DNA of 64,000 nucleotides, from NCBI GenBank assembly GCA_913030835.1, contig CAJWDP010000001.1, forward strand, positions 62,001-126,000, given 5' to 3'. The notes under the pieces were generated by a model. The model was not told the DNA's origin, made no database searches, and saw only the letters and a list, made by a program, of their open reading frames with translations. Below, one piece after another: positions 9,620 through 17,934 of this stretch (positions within the stretch are counted from its first letter, which is position 1; the number at the start of each line of letters is the position of its first letter). The DNA comes from an uncultured Flavobacteriales bacterium (GTDB taxonomy: Bacteria > Bacteroidota > Bacteroidia > Flavobacteriales_D > Parvicellaceae). Position numbers and translations under genes: made by a program.

Positions 9620-9645
9620 AAAGGCCCCACCGCTGTGGGGCCTTT
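9620..9645 (-). terminator. Strong intrinsic terminator downstream of the 58-aa gene
   Basis: A perfect 11-base-pair stem, AAAGGCCCCAC-CGCT-GTGGGGCCTTT, with a four-base loop. On the minus strand it is followed by TTCAATTTGTT, a moderately T-rich tract. It lies 70 bases after the stop of the small gene at 9716-9892. Confidence 0.75.
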
Positions 9646-9715
9646 GTGCATCAAGTAAACAAATAAGCAACTTTAAAGCAAGGATATTAAAGTCCACTTA
9701 CGCTTTTTAATTTTT

Positions 9716-9892
9716 TCAGTTCAATCCCAGTCTGTTCCTTCTGAAATTGTACTTGTTTCTAAGCCTTACCGCGATCCTAGCTTGTCTAAACCGTATCGCT
9801 TTTGTAACGACCTTATCATTTCCAACCTCCAATATGTCCAATATTTCTTCTTGGATGGTTGATGGTAGTTGTTTGTTCATAGTTAACGCCAT
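9716..9892 (-). CDS. Small basic protein of unknown function, 58 aa
   Basis: Starts at ATG 9892; ATG 9880 (54 residues) is an alternative, and TTG 9898 is unlikely. The N-terminal half is acidic and helical (TIQEEILDILEVGND), the C-terminal half is strongly basic (KAIRFRQARIAVRLRNKYNFRRNRLG), as in small nucleic-acid or ribosome-associated proteins. I do not recognise the family. That it is a real gene is supported by a near-ideal promoter just upstream (9922-9952) and a strong terminator downstream (9620-9645), which make it a monocistronic unit of about 300 bases. A function in RNA or ribosome binding is only inferred from charge. Confidence 0.65.
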   Translation of the reverse strand: MALTMNKQLPSTIQEEILDILEVGNDKVVTKAIRFRQARIAVRLRNKYNFRRNRLGLN

Positions 9893-9921
9893 TTTCAACT
9901 TCTTGTTGTAAAAATCGGGCG

Positions 9922-9952
9922 CAAATCTAATGCTATTTTTACAATTCCCAAA
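9922..9952 (-). promoter_or_regulatory. Textbook Bacteroidota promoter for the 58-aa gene
   Basis: Minus strand: TTTG (9952-9949), 19-base spacer, TAGATTTG (9929-9922). Both elements and the spacing match the TTTG/TAnnTTTG consensus. Transcription would start near 9916, about 24 bases before the ATG at 9892. Confidence 0.75.
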
Positions 9953-10024
9953 TGATTTTACCCTATACTCTTCTATTTGTTTTTGTCGAAATAAATGTAG
10001 GGTAGAACGGACAATTTAAGAGTT

Positions 10025-10717
10025 TTATCGCAATTTTCCGCCTTTTTTTGTGAAATATTCCAAAAAACATACGGTTAAACCCAACATTAAAAGGGAGTAA
10101 ATAACATCTTCAATTGGGATTGTGCCAATCCGAACGTTTATTATGTGGTCCGAATTATACCAAACTATTTGATCTTCAATCCAGCTTCCTGTTAGCAAAC
10201 CGTTGACCAGGCAAAATGGCACAACTGAAACAAAATATGCCAGCAAAAATCTACTGAACCAGGCTGTTCTGTTCAACACATTGAATAAAAGAAAAACGCC
10301 TGTACTAATAAACGTTATGGACGTATACAGCTGACTAAATTTCCAAACTCCGATGCCAATCAAGGCGATCGCCAACATCATTCCAATAGGACGCCAAATG
10401 CGGGAAAGCACATCATTTTTAATATAGGAGTTCAGACAGTCGTAGATAAAAACACAAGCATACGGTACCACGACAAAAAATAACACTTCCTCTATAGGCA
10501 AGTTAAAAATCTGGTACCCTGACAAATATTGAGGGTTGAAACCCCAAACACCCATATGAGTGAATACCATATCCCAAGGAACAAAAATTGCCATCATGAG
10601 ACCAATAGAAGGAAACAAATACTTCCATCTCCGGAAGAATGCTACACGACGATCGAAACTCAAAACGAGAGGTCCAGCCAGTGTAAGTCCATCAATTAAT
10701 AGGTAGAGGTATTTCAT
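10025..10717 (-). CDS. crtYcd: Lycopene beta-cyclase, two-domain membrane type
   Basis: 230-residue integral membrane protein with about seven hydrophobic segments and two repeats of the lycopene cyclase domain: one with FVPWDMVFTHMGVWGFN and PIEEVLFFVVVPYACVFIYDC, the second with GTIPIEDVIYSLLMLG. The PxEE/PxED repeats are the family signature; these cyclases correspond to fused CrtYc and CrtYd. Start is ATG 10717, which overlaps the crtZ stop as TAATG; a longer in-frame extension upstream is shadow coding of crtZ. It cyclises one or both ends of lycopene. It is the last gene of the carotenoid block one operon. Confidence 0.9.
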   Translation of the reverse strand: MKYLYLLIDGLTLAGPLVLSFDRRVAFFRRWKYLFPSIGLMMAIFVPWDMVFTHMGVWGFNPQYLSGYQIFNLPIEEVLFFVVVPYACVFIYDCLNSYIKNDVLSRIWRPIGMMLAIALIGIGVWKFSQLYTSITFISTGVFLLFNVLNRTAWFSRFLLAYFVSVVPFCLVNGLLTGSWIEDQIVWYNSDHIINVRIGTIPIEDVIYSLLMLGLTVCFLEYFTKKGGKLR

Positions 10718-11196
10718 TAACCGAGCCCTTTCTTGGCCTTTTGGGCACGCCTGGCCTCTTTCAAGTACTTGAATGGTACGATCAACATTCCAAAGCATTC
10801 CCCATCTTCTTTGACTAAATGCTTATGGTGTACTTTGTGCGCCTTTCTTATGGCCTGTAAATAAACATTCTTTGAATTTCTGAACCAGCTCAGTCTTCTG
10901 TGTATGAAGACATCATGCACCAAAAAATAAGACACTCCATATACTGCTATGCCAACACCAATCCATACCAGGAATTCAATCTTGAACATCAAGCCACACA
11001 TGATCAATAACCAGCTGGGAATAGCAAATATCAAAAGAAACAAATCATTTTTTTCCAAAATTCCCGGTCCGTGCGAATGATGGTCTTCATGAATTTTCCA
11101 TAAAAACCCATGCATTACATACTTGTGAGTCGCCCAAGCAACGAATTCCATGAACAGAAAAGTTCCTACAACAATAATGATGTTTAATCCTACCAC
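10717..11196 (-). CDS. crtZ: Beta-carotene 3-hydroxylase
   Basis: 159-residue non-haem di-iron membrane hydroxylase that adds 3-OH to beta-ionone rings. All histidine clusters of the fatty-acid-hydroxylase fold are present: HKYVMH (24-29), HEDHH (36-40), HDVFIH (94-99) and HKVHH (120-124). It starts with GTG at 11196, which overlaps the stop of the upstream cruF gene (TAGTG), and ends in a TAATG overlap with the cyclase gene, indicating translational coupling. Confidence 0.95.
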   Translation of the reverse strand: MVGLNIIIVVGTFLFMEFVAWATHKYVMHGFLWKIHEDHHSHGPGILEKNDLFLLIFAIPSWLLIMCGLMFKIEFLVWIGVGIAVYGVSYFLVHDVFIHRRLSWFRNSKNVYLQAIRKAHKVHHKHLVKEDGECFGMLIVPFKYLKEARRAQKAKKGLG

Positions 11197-11834
11197 TACA
11201 CCTTAAAATTAAGCAAGGAAAAGAAAACGACCATAATGAAAAACAAAATTATTGAAAAATTGTTTTTCATGTTCGGTCTAATTTTTTGCGCAATCAAATG
11301 AACCAAGAAAGCAATGACAAACCATGCCAGGTAATTCTGCATTGGGGGCAAGCCCCCTCCTTTCCAGTGCCAAAAATCCAATTGAATTGCAACCGGTTCG
11401 ATAAGTATGTCAATTGCAACCATCAATGCAGCTCCCATAGATGCTTTTACCCAGCTGTTTTTTGAAATAGCAGAAGAAATTACCATGGTACAGTAGGTCA
11501 AAATTGCCCAGTTCAATCCAATAACCAATGAAACTCCAAACCATTTTGGACCAAGGCTTTCCCCATAATGGTAGGATCCAAACACCTCTCCCGTTGCAAC
11601 TCCAACGACCTCAGCTCCAAATCCAATTGCTCCTGCAAGTAAAACGATGAGTACATCCTTTAAAGAAATTTTTCCATGCGTGATTGCAAGTAAAATAGCA
11701 GACAACACTAAAGTGAATGGTGTCAATTTCGCGAACCACATTGCTTCGGCTCCTGTCATGCCAAAATAGCCCACCGTATAGATGATTATCGCTATGGCCG
11801 CACAAATCAGCGTTATTACTTTACTTCTTTTCAT
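11196..11834 (-). CDS. cruF: Carotenoid 1',2'-hydratase (CruF/DUF422 family)
   Basis: 212-residue protein with about seven predicted membrane segments. The motif GAEVVGVATGEVFGSYHYGESLGPKWF matches, in its parts (GAEVVG, GSYHY), the carotenoid biosynthesis protein family that includes CruF, which hydrates the end of lycopene or gamma-carotene. The middle segment DILIEPVAIQLDFWHW is also typical. The start ATG 11834 lies inside the 3' end of crtD (14-base overlap). Next to CrtD and CrtZ this points to a 1'-hydroxylated, monocyclic carotenoid. Confidence 0.85.
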   Translation of the reverse strand: MKRSKVITLICAAIAIIIYTVGYFGMTGAEAMWFAKLTPFTLVLSAILLAITHGKISLKDVLIVLLAGAIGFGAEVVGVATGEVFGSYHYGESLGPKWFGVSLVIGLNWAILTYCTMVISSAISKNSWVKASMGAALMVAIDILIEPVAIQLDFWHWKGGGLPPMQNYLAWFVIAFLVHLIAQKIRPNMKNNFSIILFFIMVVFFSLLNFKV

Positions 11835-13299
11835 TCGTCGGATCTGGTATCAATTCTGCGGTGATTTTGGCGGACAGCAAACACAATGGAATCCCTCCTC
11901 CCGGATGCACCGAGCCACCACAAAAATACAAGCCTTTAACTTTTTTCTGAAAATTCGGATGCCTTAAAAATGCTGAAAACTTGCTGTTTGAGCTCGCCCC
12001 ATAAAGCGCGCCCTGGTGAGAAGACGTTTTTTCTTCGATTCGAATAGGATCCAATTGCTCTTCACATACGATCAAAGGTTCAATATCTCTGTGTAGAATT
12101 CTACCTAGTTTGGTTATTACATTCTTACGTGTTCTATCTATGATTTCATCCCAATTCTGACCCTTGTTGCTCGGAACATTGACCATCACAAACCAATTTT
12201 CGCAGCCTTCCGGGGCATCCGCAATTTCTGCTTTTGAAGATACGTGTATGTAAACCGTAGGGTCTTCACCTACTTCATTGGATTGAAATATTTTACTGAA
12301 CTCTTCTTTATAGTTATTGGAAAAGAAGATGTTGTGGAGGTCCAGCTCCGGAAATTGTGCTTTTATTCCCCAATAAAATATAAGCGCCGAACTGGACCGC
12401 TCTTGCTCCAAAGTTTGTTCCGGCGCATCAGATTTAGGCATTAACTTTCTATACGATGGAACTACGTCCATATTTGATATCACAATATTGGCTTTGTGCA
12501 CTTTTTCGGTTTTTACTCCTGCTGCTCGACCTTTTTCGATTAGTATCTCATTGACCCGCTTGTTGAAATGAAAATTCACTCCTTTCTTGAGAGCAACATT
12601 GTACAGCGCCTTAGTAATGGAATGCATTCCTCCCTCAGGAAAAAATGCTCCTACATTATGCTCAAGGTGGGGAACCATGGTAAAAATTCCGGGAGCTAGA
12701 AAAGGTGAAGAACCGTTGTACGTTGCGAACCTATTGAATAGCTGCACCAGTTTTGGGTCTGCCAACCTTTTCCTGTTCACCTCGTCCAGTGTTTTCGTCA
12801 GGTTCATCCCAAAAATATTGGTGATTGCGATCACGGCATCCATACTCAAGTAAGTCGAGGCCTTATGTAAGGATCTTTCCAAGAAAACTTTTGTTGTCAA
12901 CCGATACATTTTTTCGGCATGTTTGAGATAGTTCTTTATCTCCGCTGCTTTTACATCGAATGCTCCTTCTGCATCGCTTGCGAATTTTTCTGCATCTGCG
13001 GATGCAGAAAATTGTGTTCCATCTTCCCAGAAATAGTTGCACACTACTTCACGCTTGAAGTACTTCAGGTGTTCTCTCGGGTCTTCTCCAGCTGCACGGA
13101 TTACATTATCTACCAGAACAGGCAACGTGAACAAGGACGGTCCTGCATCGAAACGAAACCCATCGACTTCAACTTCCGTGAGCTTACCGCCCGGATATGA
13201 ATTGGCTTCAAAAACGTCTACTACATACCCTTTTGCTCTCAGCCGGATGGCGGATGCTAAACCCGCTACACCTGACCCTATGACTATCGCTTTACTCAC
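11821..13299 (-). CDS. crtD: CrtI-family carotenoid desaturase, probably CrtD (C-3',4')
   Basis: 492-residue FAD-dependent carotenoid desaturase. The N-terminal dinucleotide-binding motif is GSGVAGLASAIRL (residues 8-20) with the second-strand acid in DVFEAN, and the C-terminal FAD motif is near LYFCGGSVHPGGGIPLC. The GPSLFTLP segment after the FAD motif and the linkage to cruF favour CrtD, the 1'-hydroxy-carotenoid 3',4'-desaturase, while the second CrtI-type gene at 21197-22672 sits with crtB and is the better phytoene desaturase. It overlaps cruF by 14 bases and follows the AarF kinase gene by 32 bases. Confidence 0.8.
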   Translation of the reverse strand: MSKAIVIGSGVAGLASAIRLRAKGYVVDVFEANSYPGGKLTEVEVDGFRFDAGPSLFTLPVLVDNVIRAAGEDPREHLKYFKREVVCNYFWEDGTQFSASADAEKFASDAEGAFDVKAAEIKNYLKHAEKMYRLTTKVFLERSLHKASTYLSMDAVIAITNIFGMNLTKTLDEVNRKRLADPKLVQLFNRFATYNGSSPFLAPGIFTMVPHLEHNVGAFFPEGGMHSITKALYNVALKKGVNFHFNKRVNEILIEKGRAAGVKTEKVHKANIVISNMDVVPSYRKLMPKSDAPEQTLEQERSSSALIFYWGIKAQFPELDLHNIFFSNNYKEEFSKIFQSNEVGEDPTVYIHVSSKAEIADAPEGCENWFVMVNVPSNKGQNWDEIIDRTRKNVITKLGRILHRDIEPLIVCEEQLDPIRIEEKTSSHQGALYGASSNSKFSAFLRHPNFQKKVKGLYFCGGSVHPGGGIPLCLLSAKITAELIPDPTNEKK

Positions 13300-13331
13300 A
13301 ATGATTACATCGTTTGCAGAAATGCCTGAAT

Positions 13332-14666
13332 TTAGGCATATTTCCTTTTTTGCTCCTCGAAATCGAATGAGACCGTGGTTTTGATGGTCGCATTCAATTC
13401 GTTTAGGATCGCATACAATCCCAGGTAGGTCCGATTGATATACACCAAGTGCTTTGAACCTCTTGCACTTCCAGACTTTTTGAGGTCTTTTCGCTGAGAC
13501 ACTTCAGTTCCGTACGCGTGCACTTTATTGTAGTACTCGTCTCCTCCAAAATAAAACTCTTCTGCTCGGAAAGGCATAGTAAGTAGACGCATCAAGTTTT
13601 TGAACACATCAAAAAACATGGCCTTTACCTCAGCAGTGTCACTCTCCATAATAAATTCCAGCTCGATGAACAATTCCATTAGTTCATCGTCGCTTCCATG
13701 CAACAAGCGCTCATCCATCAATCTGAAGTACTTGCTGTAAAACCGATCAGGGATGTGTTTTATACAACCAAAATCAATCACTCCCATGGTTCCATCTGGT
13801 CGAAATAAGAAGTTACCTGGGTGCGGATCTGCGTGTATTGCCTTGAGCTCATTCAGTTGAAAATCGTAAAAATTCCAAAGCTTCTGGCCAATGCTGTTTT
13901 TTACTTCCTGAGAAGGATTCGTTGCTAAAAACTCCTTCATGTGCATTCCGTACAACCAATCCATCGTCAGAATTCTTTTTCCGGATAAATCCGGATAATA
14001 TGTTGGAAAAAATACACCCGGCAACTTTTCACAAGCTTTACCCGCCTCAATGGATTGCTTCAACTCCAGCTCGTAATCCGTTTCCTCCAATAGCTTGTGC
14101 TCTACCTCTTCAATGTACTGTTTGATTTCGTGTTCTTTAACCCCCATCATTTTCAGCGCAATGGGCTTTACTAGTTTCAGGTCTGATCTTACTGCGTCGG
14201 CCACTCCCGGATACTGCACCTTTACGGCAAAGGTTTTGTCTCCAATGGTTGCCTTGTGCACCTGACCAATTGAGGCAGCATTGCACGCACTTTTCGAGAA
14301 TGTATCAAATAGTTCGCTTGGAGATTTTCCAAAATTTTCTCGAAATGTTTTCACCACCAACGGATACGATAGTGGTGGAGCACTGTACTGGGCCTGAGCA
14401 AATTTTTCGGAAAATGCCGCCGGCATCATTCCTTTATCCATGCTCATTAGCTGGGCCATTTTTAACGCACTTCCTTTCAGCTCACTAAGCGATGAGTATA
14501 TGTCTTCTGCATTGTCTTCGTCGAGTTCTTTTTTAGCGTCCTCATTTCCGACAGCTTTCTTCGCGTAGTATTTTACGTAGTTTCCACCGATCTTAGCTCC
14601 CGTAGTAACCAATTTGGCCGCTCGCTTTACCTTGCTAACCGGTATTTTGTCCTGCTCTTTCATCAA
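13332..14666 (-). CDS. AarF/ABC1/UbiB-family atypical kinase
   Basis: 444-residue UbiB-type kinase-like protein. Visible motifs: a KxGQ-like KMAQ (69-72, Ala for Gly, as in related Bacteroidota proteins), the alanine-rich loop AASIGQVHKA, the VAIK-equivalent FAVKVQYPGV, ETDYELEL, the catalytic loop HADPHPGN and metal-binding DFG in VIDFGCIKH. Family members support ubiquinone/menaquinone or isoprenoid lipid metabolism through ATPase activity. Its position between a TetR-like gene and crtD suggests a link with isoprenoid or carotenoid biosynthesis; this is inference. Confidence 0.9.
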   Translation of the reverse strand: MMKEQDKIPVSKVKRAAKLVTTGAKIGGNYVKYYAKKAVGNEDAKKELDEDNAEDIYSSLSELKGSALKMAQLMSMDKGMMPAAFSEKFAQAQYSAPPLSYPLVVKTFRENFGKSPSELFDTFSKSACNAASIGQVHKATIGDKTFAVKVQYPGVADAVRSDLKLVKPIALKMMGVKEHEIKQYIEEVEHKLLEETDYELELKQSIEAGKACEKLPGVFFPTYYPDLSGKRILTMDWLYGMHMKEFLATNPSQEVKNSIGQKLWNFYDFQLNELKAIHADPHPGNFLFRPDGTMGVIDFGCIKHIPDRFYSKYFRLMDERLLHGSDDELMELFIELEFIMESDTAEVKAMFFDVFKNLMRLLTMPFRAEEFYFGGDEYYNKVHAYGTEVSQRKDLKKSGSARGSKHLVYINRTYLGLYAILNELNATIKTTVSFDFEEQKRKYA

Positions 14667-14760
14667 AGCGTTTTGAACTACTAAGGTAACGCTTATCCGA
14701 GCCCCTTTGTTCTTTCGTTAGCATTATTTAACACCTGTAAAAACAGAGAAACCCAATGCG

Positions 14761-15411
14761 TTAATATGCCTTGTTCTGATAGGCAAATTTTGCAAAGTCG
14801 ATCATGAGGTCAACAGGGCCTTTTCTCATGAGCTCAAAGATCAGGTTGACCGACTTTTCGATGGCTGCATCGGTTATCTGAAATTCTTCCGAATCATCGT
14901 TGGCCCAAACTCTCGAGATGTACAGGAATTGAATCCACAATGCATCTTTGTAGTAGTCGGAAATGAATGGTCTCGCCATAACTTCCTCCTTCTCGATGGC
15001 TTCTGAGAGCAGGTCAGCAATCAAAAGTAAATACTGCTCCTTTAGCTTTTCCAAAAACCAGGGGTCTGTATTGTGCCTCGGCAAACCACTCAAGCGAAAA
15101 AGTACAAGGCTTCGATTTTGCTTGTAAACTTCCACCAGGGTGTAGAAGAAGGACAATGCTTTGTCTTTGCCGGAATAGCTGGAAAATTCTTCATCTGCAG
15201 AAATTGCAGCGTTTACGTAACCAAAAATGTCTTTCCATATCTCTTTTTCCAGTGCTCTGAAAGAGTTGTATCTGGAATAAAAGTCATCCTCTTCTATTCC
15301 CAGATCAGCTGCAAAGGCATACGCTGTAATCGGCTCCTCTCCTGTCCGAAGTAGCGTCTTTACGTATTCACCTTTGATACGATTGTCAATATCTTGTTCC
15401 TGCTGATCCAA
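14761..15411 (-). CDS. TetR-like transcriptional regulator of the carotenoid block
   Basis: 216 residues. The N-terminus (about 8-60) fits a TetR-type helix-turn-helix: IKGEYVKTLLRTGEEPITAYAFAADLGIEEDDFYSRYNSF..LEKEIW, with the usual FY pair and a small ligand-binding helical domain after it. It starts with TTG at 15411, since no in-frame ATG or GTG precedes the HTH. A -7 box TAAATTTG ends only seven bases upstream. The gene is first in the minus-strand string regulator, AarF kinase, crtD, cruF, crtZ, cyclase, so it may control that operon. The ligand is unknown. Confidence 0.8.
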   Translation of the reverse strand: MDQQEQDIDNRIKGEYVKTLLRTGEEPITAYAFAADLGIEEDDFYSRYNSFRALEKEIWKDIFGYVNAAISADEEFSSYSGKDKALSFFYTLVEVYKQNRSLVLFRLSGLPRHNTDPWFLEKLKEQYLLLIADLLSEAIEKEEVMARPFISDYYKDALWIQFLYISRVWANDDSEEFQITDAAIEKSVNLIFELMRKGPVDLMIDFAKFAYQNKAY

Positions 15412-15418
15412 TGGATGG

Positions 15419-15426
15419 CAAATTTA
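15419..15426 (-). promoter_or_regulatory. -7 box of the TetR-like gene
   Basis: Minus strand TAAATTTG, a full match to TAnnTTTG, seven bases before the TTG start. A TTG (15450-15448) lies 21 bases upstream as a weak -33 element. Such closeness implies a leaderless or very short leader transcript. Confidence 0.45.
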
Positions 15427-15480
15427 GAACATCTTCCCTGTGACTCCACAATTACTATGGATTATTTGTTACAAGGCCTT

Positions 15481-17070
15481 TCAGTTCTTCTGCACTTTTA
15501 GTACTCCTGTGCCGCCTTTCAATCGGTAGCGAACCAAGTAAAATCCGGCAGCCACGTCGTTGAACTCAATCTCTGAAACATTGGATCTTTGCAACACCAA
15601 TTTGCCGTCCATGGTAATCAAAGAAAGTTCATCCACAGATTCTGAGAACCGCAAAAGTCCATCGGTCGGATTCGGATATGCCCTAAAGATTTCCCGATCC
15701 TCTTCACTCACGGTCGCCGCGGGTGTATACACCAACCTTCCGTGAATAGCAAAATGGTCGGACAGATCAAAATGACCCCACATCACATCTTCAATAGAGC
15801 GCTCAATCAACGGCTCGTTGGTTGTACTCACAGAAAAGGCAGTATTGGGAACTGCACAGATGTAATCCAGGTATTCTGCAGCTCCTGAAGCGTAATAATT
15901 GATTGCAGGGTCGAAGGTGTTTGAATGACCCAAGTAAGTCGGCTCTTGTATAGTTAAGATGGACAACAATGAGTCGTATTCTGACATGTTGTTCACGTGC
16001 ATGTCTACATTCAGGTCTCCCCCGATAATAATAGGCTCATTTGCCGGTATTCCTCTGCTTTGAACAAAAGAACGGATCTCGCGAAGCTGCGCCATTCGAG
16101 ACAGCACTTCTGCTGTAGAAGTAAATGCCTGTGTATGCGTGGCAAAAAGATGGTACGGGCTCCCCAGCTTATCTATTTTGGCGTACATCACTCCTTTGTT
16201 GGCCAAACAATCCGCTCCTTCACATGCGTCAAAATAGTACTGCGCCTCGGTTAAAATCGGCCATCGGCTGAAGATCATGATGCCTCCGTCTTCCAGCGCA
16301 TTTGCCGTATCCAAAATTGCCGTGTAATGCGGGAATACTGTGCTCATATTCGGGATCAGCTCATTGACCCTAGAGTCATTATCGAATGCTTCCTGAATGA
16401 GCACCGCATCGTAATTCGCACACACATCCACAATGTGTCTGCATCGCTCATCCTGATCGGTGAATGCGATGGGTGGAGTGAGGCAATAAATATTGTAGCT
16501 AAGCAGATTCAAGATATTGGGTTGCGTCAGGTCCGATGCATCCAATGGATAAGGTTCTTTATCATGCAGCACATATGTCACATCATCGTATAAGCCCGAA
16601 AGTGCAGATTGATACTTTAGTGTCATGGCTCGTCCGGCAAAAGTCAGGTCTTGCTCATAAAAGCTTCCATCTCCTCTCCAGGGGTGATCGAATCCGCCGC
16701 CCTTTGCAGAATGCCACATGTCGGATCCAATGAAGTTTCCGGTCAATTTCAGCTGCAAAACAATGGTGTCGGTACCGTGGCTGATCGTAGCATCGAAAAA
16801 GAAATCCGTTCCATTATGCACACCGCTTTCACGATTGGTCCGAAGGACTTCTTCCGAAAGCTGCCAGGGTTGTATGGATGTTGTGTTGGACTCCCACTCA
16901 CCCGGATCCATGGCGTGCGGGCCGAATTGAGTGGCGGAAACATTGAGGTTTAAGTCCGTATTGTTTTGAAAATACAGATAGGTCGATTGTGCTTCTGAGC
17001 TAAAAACAGCCATCAAAAGAAGAAATGAACCTACTATTTGTTTTGTCGTTTTCAATCGCTTTGCTGACAT
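15481..17070 (-). CDS. T9SS-exported sphingomyelinase-like phosphodiesterase
   Basis: 529 residues. Signal peptide about 1-28; an N-terminal beta-rich domain (about 28-180); an endonuclease/exonuclease/phosphatase-fold domain (about 186-450); and a C-terminal T9SS type A sorting domain (about 455-529, AYPNPTDG, then SLITMDGKLV and GFYLVRY). EEP catalytic residues visible are N193 in LSYNIY, E227 in IQEAFD, H312 in THTQ, D352 and N354 in GGDLNVD, and D438-H439 in LSDHF. The arrangement resembles bacterial neutral sphingomyelinase C, a metal-dependent phosphodiesterase; a nuclease is the main alternative. Export through the outer membrane by T9SS is expected. Confidence 0.82.
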   Translation of the reverse strand: MSAKRLKTTKQIVGSFLLLMAVFSSEAQSTYLYFQNNTDLNLNVSATQFGPHAMDPGEWESNTTSIQPWQLSEEVLRTNRESGVHNGTDFFFDATISHGTDTIVLQLKLTGNFIGSDMWHSAKGGGFDHPWRGDGSFYEQDLTFAGRAMTLKYQSALSGLYDDVTYVLHDKEPYPLDASDLTQPNILNLLSYNIYCLTPPIAFTDQDERCRHIVDVCANYDAVLIQEAFDNDSRVNELIPNMSTVFPHYTAILDTANALEDGGIMIFSRWPILTEAQYYFDACEGADCLANKGVMYAKIDKLGSPYHLFATHTQAFTSTAEVLSRMAQLREIRSFVQSRGIPANEPIIIGGDLNVDMHVNNMSEYDSLLSILTIQEPTYLGHSNTFDPAINYYASGAAEYLDYICAVPNTAFSVSTTNEPLIERSIEDVMWGHFDLSDHFAIHGRLVYTPAATVSEEDREIFRAYPNPTDGLLRFSESVDELSLITMDGKLVLQRSNVSEIEFNDVAAGFYLVRYRLKGGTGVLKVQKN

Positions 17071-17418
17071 TTAGTGCTTGACGATCCGGTGATCGGCCTG
17101 ACCATATTTTCCCGAAAGCCGGAAAAAATATACCCCCGGATTGAGCCCTGATAACGAAACGGTGTTCAGCACTCCTTCCAAGTTCTTTTCCAGCACCTTT
17201 CTTCCTCCGATATCGAACACTTCAACGGTAGTGTACGCAGAAGCATTGGAAAGTGCTATGGTTATGTGGCTTTTCGCCGGATTAGGAAACAATCTCGCTC
17301 CGTTCTGTTGGTCTTCGTCCATCCCTATTGGGCCTTGAACAGTTCCTCGGTTGGAGCTAATATCTACCTTCAGATAAGGGTTAACCGCGCCTTTGTCCTG
17401 TCGATTAATTCGCCACAT
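17071..17418 (-). pseudogene. Orphan T9SS C-terminal sorting domain
   Basis: 115 residues if started at ATG 17418. From about residue 40 it is a complete Por secretion tail: LFPNPAKSHITI, VEVFDIGGRKVL, LSGLNPGVYFFRL and a basic end. There is no signal peptide or cargo domain. Upstream the frame runs into the 3' end of the MORN-repeat lipoprotein gene in a different phase, so the first ten or so residues are not protein-like. It may be the severed tail of a larger exported protein, or it may be expressed by coupling to the preceding gene. The stop lies directly next to the start of the sphingomyelinase-like gene. Confidence 0.55.
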
Positions 17419-17839
17419 CCAATTCGAGCATCCCATTGACGTAATTCTTCTTTTCGATCTCATTTCCATCTGAATCGTAGCGGATCGCTGCTCCTTCCAG
17501 ATTTCCATCTACATACGTTTCTTCAAGAAGCAAATTGCCATTCCTCCACCACATGGTACATTTCCCATGCTTTACACCATCCACAAAAAACAATTCGCGT
17601 TCTTTTTCACCGGTAGAATAAAACCCGAGCTGCTTGTACTCAAGACCGGTTTTTATATGGTGCTCGACCTTGACGTCTGAAAAGTTTTCCAATGCAACCC
17701 CTGTAAAGGGAGCGCCTTTGTGCTCGTACCAAGGGATCTCATGACGATATTCGATGTTGATCGAATCGTAGTTTACAATCTTTTCTCCCGAACAGGATAA
17801 GAAAGAAATGAAAAACAAAAAAATACACCAACGACCCAT
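17405..17839 (-). CDS. MORN-repeat (YwqK-like) lipoprotein
   Basis: 144 residues from ATG 17839 (ATG 17857 also possible). The N-terminus has a lipoprotein signal with lipobox FLSC (MGRWCIFLFFISFLSC). The mature protein carries MORN-like repeats of the antitoxin YwqK type: GAPFTGVALENF, YSTGEKERELFFVDGVKHGKCTMWWRNGNLLLEE split over three repeats, and YDSDGNEIEKKNYVNG. These repeats form beta-hairpin stacks and usually act in protein binding. The function here is unknown. Its end overlaps the orphan sorting-domain frame. Confidence 0.7.
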   Translation of the reverse strand: MGRWCIFLFFISFLSCSGEKIVNYDSINIEYRHEIPWYEHKGAPFTGVALENFSDVKVEHHIKTGLEYKQLGFYSTGEKERELFFVDGVKHGKCTMWWRNGNLLLEETYVDGNLEGAAIRYDSDGNEIEKKNYVNGMLELDVAN

Positions 17840-17934
17840 GTAGCTAAAATAAAGCATTCTGAATTTACTTGTATACTAAAATAAAAGGAATTCGACGAAG
17901 CTGCTTTATTGATTTATCGAGACAAACACCGATA

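Noticed and set aside
11821-13299. Alternative call as the phytoene desaturase
   Set aside because: Linkage with cruF and crtZ, and a better phytoene desaturase candidate coupled to crtB, favour CrtD; without alignment this remains likely rather than certain.
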